The notes beneath the pieces are model-generated. The model made no database searches and had not been told where the DNA came from. It saw only the letters and a program-made list of their open reading frames with translations. Shown here piece after piece: positions 57,328 to 64,000 of a DNA stretch of 64,000 bases. The stretch comes from Vittaforma corneae ATCC 50505 (lineage: Eukaryota > Microsporidia > Nosematidae): positions 8,117 to 72,116 of the forward strand of contig NW_006889847.1 in assembly GCF_000231115.1 (NCBI RefSeq), given 5' to 3'. Every line of letters starts with the position of its first letter. Position 1 is the stretch's first letter. A program made the translations under genes and the position numbers.

Positions 57328-57708
57328 GAGGGGGCTTAAGTAACTTTGTTCACAAATGCGTTGTTAAAATGCATCGTTGCTAATGCTGAAATGCAAGAAG
57401 AAATGCTTTGAATAATAAAGCATGGATTAGAATTTAATAGTGTATTGTTCAAGGTCAATCAAATAAAACTTTATCTGCCAAAAGCTGTTTGTTGCAGAAT
57501 GTGTATTGGTAGTGTTCTTATATTTGCTTGCCAGCCTACAAAACCAATGGGTTTTTAAGGTTTTAGTTTGAGTAGTTAATGTGCCCAGTTAAAAACATAT
57601 TCTACGCTTTGGTTGGCACCATCACAGTCTTGCTCAGATTATAAAGCATCATGCACTTACCTCCTCTGCTCTATTGTTTTCCTTATAAACTACATTCTCA
57701 CACCACCC
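57328..57708. other. Divergent intergenic region
   Basis: 380 bp between the small reverse gene and the USP protease. CCC elements lie immediately before both starts. No other feature recognised; the open frame from 57613 is leader. Confidence 0.5.
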
Positions 57709-60201
57709 ATGACAAATCAAATTGAGGAATCATCCATAGGATTCTATGTTGTAACTTTACATGCTTCAAAGAAAAACTCAAGCCTTTTGGGGCCGACGGG
57801 TAGTCTTCGCATGGATGCCAGAAGAAACATAGACTATGATATTGTTTCATCCTCTGTTTGGGAGACTAGAAAGACGGAGTATGATGTTGAAATTCCCATA
57901 AAAAATGCATATAATGTGTATATTTCGTTTCTATGCAACGGATATACGTCTAAGAATGTAAATGTCCATGGCGTGGAAAAGGTTTTTGATGTAATACAGA
58001 CCCTTTTTGTGTGCAAAGCCTGGTCTATAGACCAATTTAACAGAATGTACGAGATCAAGTGGCATTCAAGTACCATAAATCCGATGATGAATTTTGAGAA
58101 TTTTGGTGATTCTTCAAGACAAATTATCTTAACGGTTGAAAGAAAGGTCGACGCTAGAGATGACAATCCACAGGTTCTAGAGACGTCAACTATCAACGAA
58201 AATGAGCTGTGCTCACTTTCTAGTCACAGTGGCTGCCCTTCTGGCAGGTGTTCTGGGACATCATGTGAGAATGATATTAGCTCGATGTTTATGACTAATA
58301 TGAAATTTTATGAAGAAATTTATACTTTGAACGATCGAAGCAAGGAAAGAGTCAGTAGTCTGCTTCAAATGATGGATTGCACAGACTTTGAAAATTCCTC
58401 TGAAGTGGCTATTTTGAAGAGCATGAAGAACCAGGACTGTGTGGGAATTATCAATATTGGTAACAGCTGCTACATGAACTCGAGCATTCAGTGTCTTAAC
58501 AGTTGCTCTATATTCTCCAACTTCTTCTACTGTTTTAGAGAACTATTTAATCCCCAGGATCCTCAACCGCCCTTTAATGAGCTTGGCAAAAATGAAAAAT
58601 TTGCAAAAAACTTACACATTATTTCAGCATGGTCTGATATTGTGAGGATGTGCAGGCAGTCCAAGCCCTTTTCACCAAGAATTCTGAAATACGAAATAGC
58701 CTCAAAAAACCAGGCGTTTAATAATTCAAAAGAGCAGGATGCTGCAGAGTTTATTGAATCCGTATTGACGTATCTTCACGAGGGACTATGCTACAAAAGG
58801 AAGGCTGAAGCATCAACAGCATCAGACACCCAGTCTAGTGTTTTATGTAGTATGCCCAGCTCAGTGTCCAGTAGTTTATCCAGTCTGGACACTCACTCGT
58901 CTACTGGCCCTTCATCTATTGATTCTTGTATAGGTAGCCTATTTAGTCAGAAGCACGAGGACATTATGGACACCGAAGATCCCACTTCAAATCTTGATAC
59001 CAAAGATAGCCAGAATTTAAATGGTTGTTTTCAAGAGTTACCAAAATCCTCAGCGTGTGCCAACTTAAATACGGATAGGAATCAATACTTAAATGATGAT
59101 TTGGCTTCAAATGAATTTGAAAGACTTATCAACGCGGAGAGGTCGATTATAAGCGAACTCTTTTATGGAATGGCAACTACAATAATGGAATGCCGCTTTT
59201 GTGGATATAAGAAGTTTAAAAATGATCTGATAATGTTCTTACCCTTGTCAATTCCAAACAAAGTCAGCTATCATTCATCATGCACACTGATATTACTTGG
59301 AAATAGCCCTCCTATAAAAGTCCTGATCCCGCTTAGTTCTTCGGTCCAAGAAGCAATAGAATACACAAAAATAGAGCATGGCATTACTTCAAGCCTCATT
59401 GCAGTTGAATATTATGACGATTGTATTGTTCAAGTTCTTCCAAGTCTTAAAAGCATCAGTAATGTCAAAAATAACATATTTTTCTACGAAGTTAGACCAA
59501 GCCACACCCACATTATTTGCCATCTATACTATAGAAAACTATACTTTATTAAACGCAAAGTGCCCATAGATTTTATAGTTGAAGAAGACCATTGCAGAGT
59601 TAATCTTTATGGAAAACTAAAAGGCTATTTTGTAAAAAATTTTTCTATGATGGAGTTTTTCAGTAAGGTTAAAATGAAAAAAGGAGCGTTCAATACAATA
59701 CTAAACATGCCAAGCATAGATGTTGTATTTGATGATGTTTCTGAGATATTTGGGGATAAACTATCGCTTCTGACAATAACACCATCTAAGAAAAAGAATG
59801 ATGTTTCTCTCAAGGACTGTTTAGAATATTGCTCTAAAAACGACAATGTAGAGCTGAAATGTGAGAAATGTGGCGTTTCACGCGAGTTTATTCTGCACTC
59901 AACCATTACCAAGCAGCCAAAATATTTAATAATACACCTGAAAAGATTCAGCTATCTTGAAAGCGGAACGAAAATCAACACGTTTATAGAGTTTCCCGAG
60001 GATAATTTAAAGATTGAAGGTAGCAAATACAGGCTCATAGCAACATCCAACCACATTGAAATTGGCCTTGGCTATGGGCATTATGTAGCCTACTTGAGAA
60101 AAGATAGCGGATGGTACTGTTGTAATGACGGCGTAATATCAAAAGTTCCAAGGCCCGACAAAGCCAGTTCGTACATTCTGTTTTACGAAAGGATTGACTA
60201 A
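57709..60201 (+). CDS. Ubiquitin-specific protease (USP/UBP), USP7/Ubp15-like
   Basis: 830 residues from the ATG at 57709, directly after CACCACCC. Residues about 20-140 (SVWETRKTEYDVEIPIKNAY, VYISFLC) look like a MATH/TRAF-type beta domain, as in USP7. The protease core has the Cys box GIINIGNSCYMNSSIQCLN, then QDAAEFIESVL, zinc CRFCG and CEKCG pairs, and the His box GLGYGHYVAYLRKDSGWYCC followed by NDGVISKV. A Ser/Asp-rich insertion of about 110 residues interrupts the core. MATH plus USP suits Ubp15/USP7, which deubiquitinate nuclear and cytosolic substrates; the C-terminal UBL array of USP7 is missing. Confidence 0.88.
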   Translation: MTNQIEESSIGFYVVTLHASKKNSSLLGPTGSLRMDARRNIDYDIVSSSVWETRKTEYDVEIPIKNAYNVYISFLCNGYTSKNVNVHGVEKVFDVIQTLFVCKAWSIDQFNRMYEIKWHSSTINPMMNFENFGDSSRQIILTVERKVDARDDNPQVLETSTINENELCSLSSHSGCPSGRCSGTSCENDISSMFMTNMKFYEEIYTLNDRSKERVSSLLQMMDCTDFENSSEVAILKSMKNQDCVGIINIGNSCYMNSSIQCLNSCSIFSNFFYCFRELFNPQDPQPPFNELGKNEKFAKNLHIISAWSDIVRMCRQSKPFSPRILKYEIASKNQAFNNSKEQDAAEFIESVLTYLHEGLCYKRKAEASTASDTQSSVLCSMPSSVSSSLSSLDTHSSTGPSSIDSCIGSLFSQKHEDIMDTEDPTSNLDTKDSQNLNGCFQELPKSSACANLNTDRNQYLNDDLASNEFERLINAERSIISELFYGMATTIMECRFCGYKKFKNDLIMFLPLSIPNKVSYHSSCTLILLGNSPPIKVLIPLSSSVQEAIEYTKIEHGITSSLIAVEYYDDCIVQVLPSLKSISNVKNNIFFYEVRPSHTHIICHLYYRKLYFIKRKVPIDFIVEEDHCRVNLYGKLKGYFVKNFSMMEFFSKVKMKKGAFNTILNMPSIDVVFDDVSEIFGDKLSLLTITPSKKKNDVSLKDCLEYCSKNDNVELKCEKCGVSREFILHSTITKQPKYLIIHLKRFSYLESGTKINTFIEFPEDNLKIEGSKYRLIATSNHIEIGLGYGHYVAYLRKDSGWYCCNDGVISKVPRPDKASSYILFYERID

Positions 60202-60528
60202 AATACCGTTTAATGTTTTACTATAGATTCGACAGCTGGTTTTGATTAAATAAATTAGATTAAGCAAATATGATACGTTTTGATTATACTTAGAATTGCA
60301 GACTTAGAAATGGGTCTGGGACTTTGTATTCTGAGCCTGAGGGCCTGTGAAGGCCAAAGAATGTGCATGTTCTTTGGCCCAAAACCTTAGCTACTATCAG
60401 TTCAACGAGCGTATCTTGATCGAGCATTGCCTTTTCAATCGTCACAACACATATTGCAATTAAACGTTATTCGAATAGATTAATATTTAAATTAAAAATA
60501 CACAGCTGCCTAATCTTTGAAGAAAATT
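60202..60528. other. Intergenic region between convergent genes
   Basis: 327 bp between the ends of the USP and REEP genes, with a prominent 10-bp stem-loop listed separately. No open frame of note. Confidence 0.5.
60352..60379. repeat. Perfect 10-bp stem-loop
   Basis: GGCCAAAGAA (60352-60361) and TTCTTTGGCC (60370-60379) are perfect inverted copies around an 8-nt loop TGTGCATG. GC-rich in an AT-rich gap between convergent genes. Could be a terminator or part of a structured RNA; function is inference. Confidence 0.75.
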
Positions 60529-61059
60529 TTAATCTTGCTTCTCTTCAACCTTAGCCTCTTCATCACTGTTCTTCTCTGTATCTGAAAGAGCAACGCTGGA
60601 AACATCTACCTCAGAACTTTCACACTCTTGCTTTTTTGGAAGCTCAAGCTTTGAGTCATTACTAAATCCTATCTCAATCTGTCCTTTCTTAGAGGAGTTT
60701 ACCATTTCATAGTATTTGTTCTTGACGTGATCACAGTAACCCCTTAAATTATTAATAACAGAGTCGATATCACCCTCAAACAGCTTGTGAATATTCTTTA
60801 TGTACACATTGTACATAAAATGGGGTCCTGTGCCCAACGGAACGCTCATCCATCCTAGCATCAGAAGCTTGAATATTTGGTAGTAGGGAATTCTGTACAG
60901 AACAAATGAGAAGGTATTGTCAACAACCAAAAGAGTAGCAATTACGACAAAGTAATGTTTGTAGAATTTTCTCCATGGCTTTGAGGTGTTCCTGAAGCTG
61001 TTGTGGATGTTGTTGAAAAGGGCTGCAGCGATGACTGCATTTACAATGAAGGAGAGCAT
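60529..61059 (-). CDS. TB2/DP1/HVA22 (REEP/Yop1) ER-shaping protein
   Basis: REEP/Yop1 proteins wedge into the ER membrane and stabilise tubules. 176 residues. Hydrophobic hairpins near residues 1-20 (MLSFIVNAVIAAALFNNI), 36-56 and 62-90, with the family block LVVDNTFSFVLYRIPYYQIF then LGWMSVPLGTGPHFMYNVYI (usual 'YWVVYAxFxxxE...PFYxxLKxxFxxWLxLPxxxGAxxIYxxxI'). The C-terminal tail is acidic. The open frame starts 5 residues earlier at 61074, but the sequence there is AAAATTTTACCC, the start signal itself, so the second ATG is preferred. Divergent from Sec63. Confidence 0.78.
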   Translation of the reverse strand: MLSFIVNAVIAAALFNNIHNSFRNTSKPWRKFYKHYFVVIATLLVVDNTFSFVLYRIPYYQIFKLLMLGWMSVPLGTGPHFMYNVYIKNIHKLFEGDIDSVINNLRGYCDHVKNKYYEMVNSSKKGQIEIGFSNDSKLELPKKQECESSEVDVSSVALSDTEKNSDEEAKVEEKQD

Positions 61060-61074
61060 GGGTAAAATTTTCAT
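61060..61074 (-). promoter_or_regulatory. AAAATTTTACCC start signal of the REEP gene
   Basis: On the reverse strand AAAATTTTACCC abuts ATG at 61059. The same bases would encode the first residues if the upstream ATG were used, so this element decides the start. Confidence 0.6.
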
Positions 61075-61513
61075 TGTTTGTTTAGATAGAAAGGGAAGAA
61101 CTAGAAAAATAAATACCGAGCAGATAGCTGGTTATTCTTCAAAAGAAAACTCGGATATATTTGCCTTGTAATAGATTATTTTGTAGCAATAGGGTAGATC
61201 AGGTACTTGAGTAAACTATAAATGGCACTATAGCTGCCACAGTTCTTACTATATTTTAGTATTTGCAGAGACATAGATAGCTTTTTCGCATATTAAATTT
61301 GCCTCAATTTCGTCTCAGTGACATATGCTCACGAATATGAGAAAATAGAATGCCCAATATGAAAATACGCCCAAGCATCCAGTATAATAGTCAACAGCAG
61401 CGCATCAGCTTGCATCACAAGAGTTCAGATCTTGTTCTATGTTTGACGTATTACTGAGTCTTCTTTGTAGAAATCCACCGCTTTGTTTAGATATTTTCTT
61501 AAAATATAACCCC
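61075..61513. other. Divergent intergenic region REEP/SEC63
   Basis: 440 bp. CCCC directly before the Sec63 ATG at 61514. No gene or RNA recognised in the rest. Confidence 0.5.
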
Positions 61514-63091
61514 ATGAAGCAGCAGCAATTGGACAAAGATGGGCTTGCAAGCAGCTATTTATTGCTCACTGCACTCATTCCGCTCTCCACTTACCTTCTT
61601 TACTCACTTCTCAAGAGAGCACCGGTCTTCAAATGTGCATGTAAAAACTGCATTTCAAAAAAGCCCAAAAGAAACCTTCCAAAGACCATGTCCACTGCCG
61701 TCGTGTGTCTAATCGTTGCTTATTTGTGCAAAAATGTTTTGACCATTAAAATCAACAAAAAAACAGCGGATTTTGATCCATTTCAGGTTTTGAATGTAAC
61801 TCCTGAAAGCTCTTTTGAGGAAATTAAGAAAAACTACAGGAAAATGTTGAAAGTATTCAACAAAAGGCTAAACAAGAAAAATTTCAAAGAGGAAGCCACT
61901 GAGGGAATTAAAAATCTAAACAAGGCGTTTGCAATACTCAAGGATCCAGAGTCTCTCAACAACTGGATCTCAAATGGCCCATCAAAGGAGTTGCTGATTG
62001 CTATTCCTTCTTTCATTCTAAACTTTAGCTCGTCTTTTTTAATATTTTATATTATTTTGATTGCTGTCGCTGTTCCGGTCTATTTTCTATTGAGGCACTT
62101 TGCTTTCAAAAAAATAAGCTTTTCTGGGTCTGAGTATGTCTCAAATGAAAGATTTTATGAGGACATTTGCAACTTTTCTGAGATTCCATCAATTATTCTC
62201 CACCAGTGCATTTTCATTATGGGAAAGTCTGTTGAATTCGCATCTAAAAAATGGAACAGAAGATTACCTAAAGACTGTGTTAGAATATTAGAAATGGATT
62301 ATGCTATACCTGTTATGGATGATGAAGAAGGCTACCATAGAATTCTGATGTATTTGGCTAGACGTATTGAAGATTCTGACGATAGAGAGTACATTAGATC
62401 GAGAAGCTCAATGTTAATAGAATCATTTAAGAGAATAGCATCTTCCAAAGGAAAGACTAAAGTTTTTGAAGCACTGCTGATCATAGAAAAGATGGTAAAC
62501 CAGGCCATATTTAGCGCAGAATACTACCAGCTTCAGTATCCTGGAATTCAGTTTGAGCAGGCAAGCCAGGTTGTATTTTCAAACGAACCTACTAAAAAGA
62601 CATTACATGCCGACGAGAAGATCATAAACAGATTTCTTGGTGGTAGAGAGCTAAAAATAGCCCTGAATGTGTTGAATAATATTCCAACTATAACAATTTC
62701 TGAGCTCAAGGCCTTTACAATCGACACGGCTGTTGAAAACTGTGATTTTGGCCAGGAGGAAGCTCAAGTTATCAAGAAAGAGGGTGATTTCTTTGTAATA
62801 CCAAAAGACTCCCAGGCTTACATTCGGTTTAAACTGATCTCTCCAAGACTAGTACCGATATGCCATACCCCATTTTCACAGGGTATTGTCTTCAATAAAT
62901 GGACAGTATATTTGAAGATTAACGATCGTCTAGAGGGGGATGTCTTCTTTTTAGATGCATTTGAGGGAGTAAAGAAAATCAAGATGAGCATACCATGCAG
63001 CAATGGAAAGCAAAATGTAAAAGTACATGTGGTATCCAACGGATACTTTTCTAATGATTGCTCTTCTGCATTGACAATTAAATCTAGCTAG
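61514..63091 (+). CDS. SEC63: Sec63, translocon J-protein, without the HPD motif
   Basis: ER translocon partner of Sec61/Sec62. 525 residues from the ATG at 61514 (AACCCCATG). Membrane helices near residues 12-28 and 60-77, then a lumenal J-domain FDPFQVLNVTPESSFEEIKK, NYRKML, and after it NGPSKELLIAIPSFIL, the Sec63 'GPxxxxxxIALPxFL' junction and third membrane helix. The Brl region follows: VYFLLRHFAFKKI, an Fn3-like C-terminal part. In the J-domain the HPD position reads KVFNKRLN, so the residue triad that activates BiP is missing. The C-terminus lacks the acidic Sec62-binding tail of yeast Sec63. Confidence 0.85.
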   Translation: MKQQQLDKDGLASSYLLLTALIPLSTYLLYSLLKRAPVFKCACKNCISKKPKRNLPKTMSTAVVCLIVAYLCKNVLTIKINKKTADFDPFQVLNVTPESSFEEIKKNYRKMLKVFNKRLNKKNFKEEATEGIKNLNKAFAILKDPESLNNWISNGPSKELLIAIPSFILNFSSSFLIFYIILIAVAVPVYFLLRHFAFKKISFSGSEYVSNERFYEDICNFSEIPSIILHQCIFIMGKSVEFASKKWNRRLPKDCVRILEMDYAIPVMDDEEGYHRILMYLARRIEDSDDREYIRSRSSMLIESFKRIASSKGKTKVFEALLIIEKMVNQAIFSAEYYQLQYPGIQFEQASQVVFSNEPTKKTLHADEKIINRFLGGRELKIALNVLNNIPTITISELKAFTIDTAVENCDFGQEEAQVIKKEGDFFVIPKDSQAYIRFKLISPRLVPICHTPFSQGIVFNKWTVYLKINDRLEGDVFFLDAFEGVKKIKMSIPCSNGKQNVKVHVVSNGYFSNDCSSALTIKSS

Positions 63092-63385
63092 TATTGATCT
63101 AATCCATATTGGTTTTGCATTTTGAATAGAAATCATCTAAATCTCTATTGTGGGCAAGATCACATGGTTTTAACAATCGCTACCTTTGTCCTAATAAAGT
63201 GCACAACCATTTGAGTGCATTTCGTGCCTTAAACTTTTCTTTAGGCTGTTGAAATACTGCCCACCTTAAGTGTTTGCGATGCAGTATGCAGCACTTTGTC
63301 TTTAATTTAGCACATCACTTTAAATTAGGCCATTAAATTAATTCTACTTGGTGTCTCTTTACGTGGTTCCTTTTTTGTTTGCCCA

Positions 63386-64000
63386 ATGCTTTCAGAGCTG
63401 CAAAGAGAAGCTATTCAAAAGAACCTCAACACTATTCTGCATATACCAGCATCTGTAACGCAGAAAGAATACATGGAACTATATAACAGTATTTATTCGC
63501 ATTGTACTGAATATTCTGACAACTATTTGATCAAAGGAGAGGCTGTATATAATCTTTTGAGCGAAACAGTCGAAAAATTTTCAGAGAACTTGCAATTTAG
63601 CGGCTCGATCTCATCTACAGCAGAGCAGGTGCGTACTTTTATCTCAACAGTAGATCTTCTTGAAAAGACATTCAGCTATTTGGAGCGTTTTTATATAAGA
63701 ACTTCGATTTTGAACAATAAGGACGTCAGAAAGGTGAAAGACTTGTTTTTCTACAAAATATACTATCAGTTCATATATAAAATTGAAAATGGCCTGGTCA
63801 ATATTATATTTTTTGAGATTGAAACACTTAGGAAGTTTTATAGGCAAGACTTCTCTGATCTAGCGATAGTTATTGAATTCTATCTTCTTTGCTTGACCAA
63901 CAACGGACTTGTTACCAACTCAATTAACTTTTACAAGCGATATGTCGATGAGTTCAAGCAGAGCTTCAACTTTAATGTTGAGGTTGGGAAGCTGCTGAAG
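63386..64000 (+). CDS. Cullin-family protein (cut by the window end)
   Basis: Scaffold of a cullin-RING ubiquitin ligase; only the first 205 residues are in the window. The start follows TTGCCCA. Cullin features: YMELYNSIYSHCTEY near residue 32 (family: xxLYxxVYxxCT), then helices with FSYLERFYIRTSILNNKDVR (family: YLxRxYVxR..xxxxVxxLxxxxFxxxV). It is open to the last base with no stop. Cdc53/Cul1 is the likeliest member, but the paralogue cannot be named from the N-terminus alone. Confidence 0.7.
   Translation, partial: MLSELQREAIQKNLNTILHIPASVTQKEYMELYNSIYSHCTEYSDNYLIKGEAVYNLLSETVEKFSENLQFSGSISSTAEQVRTFISTVDLLEKTFSYLERFYIRTSILNNKDVRKVKDLFFYKIYYQFIYKIENGLVNIIFFEIETLRKFYRQDFSDLAIVIEFYLLCLTNNGLVTNSINFYKRYVDEFKQSFNFNVEVGKLLK

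Noticed and set aside
1..64000. Spliceosomal introns in the ribosomal protein genes
   Set aside because: All ribosomal protein frames here are complete from their start signals, so no intron is needed.

Overview
This looks like a nuclear contig of a microsporidian. The genes are eukaryotic, almost all intronless and short for their families, and packed on both strands with mostly 100-600 bp between them. Most start codons sit within about 25 bp of a C-rich triplet (commonly CCCATG or CCC plus a few bases). In the highly expressed genes this is preceded by AAAATTTT, which is the microsporidian CCC/AAATTT start signal. The base composition is AT-rich. Genus and species cannot be fixed from the sequence alone. 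No virus, transposon or CRISPR array is seen.

Layout. 0.4-9.2 kb: a frameshifted NFACT/Rqc2 gene, alpha-SNAP, a two-HMG-box protein, Dbp10 helicase, tRNA-Asp and a probable Rrp12. 9.6-24.5 kb: Ctr9 (PAF complex), a Med21-like subunit, ribosomal protein eL14, a SAP protein, a Myb/SANT protein, Dph2, a J-domain membrane protein, a secreted LRR protein, an Apn2-type AP endonuclease, a secreted orphan and V-ATPase subunit E. 24.8-38.4 kb: Cdc50, an OB-fold protein, an enhancer-of-polycomb protein, CCT5, the RNase P protein Rpp1, a C2H2 finger protein, eL36, Gpn3, an Rpc37/RPC5-like protein, uS13, TFIIB and eL19. 38.5-48.5 kb: V-ATPase subunit a, Rcl1, an Rrn7-like factor, a Utp22-like protein, LSm5, the Rab geranylgeranyltransferase beta subunit and an odd MIR-domain mannosyltransferase. 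48.7-56.3 kb: two half-size ABC transporters in opposite orientation around a P4-type flippase. The two ABC genes share a 632-bp, base-for-base identical, GC-rich nucleotide-binding segment, and the second copy runs into a 20-N gap. 56.3-64 kb: a SNAP-25-like coiled-coil protein, a USP protease, an HVA22/REEP protein, Sec63 and the start of a cullin.

Functional themes: ribosome biogenesis and translation (Dbp10, Rrp12, Utp22, Rcl1, Rrn7, ribosomal proteins, Dph2, Rqc2), transcription (TFIIB, Med21, Ctr9, Epl1, Rpc37, Gpn3), and a secretory/membrane set (Sec63, alpha-SNAP, SNAP-25-like, Bet2, REEP, V-ATPase a and E, flippase plus its Cdc50 partner, PMT).

Several conserved genes are broken by one or two single-base frame changes (Rqc2, V-ATPase a, Rcl1, Rrn7, PMT, flippase, second ABC, perhaps the tail of Ctr9). 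So many breaks in essential genes point first to indel errors in the assembly. Most of them behave as an extra base. Starts given here often lie inside a longer open frame; the C-rich start signal and protein family length were used to choose them.
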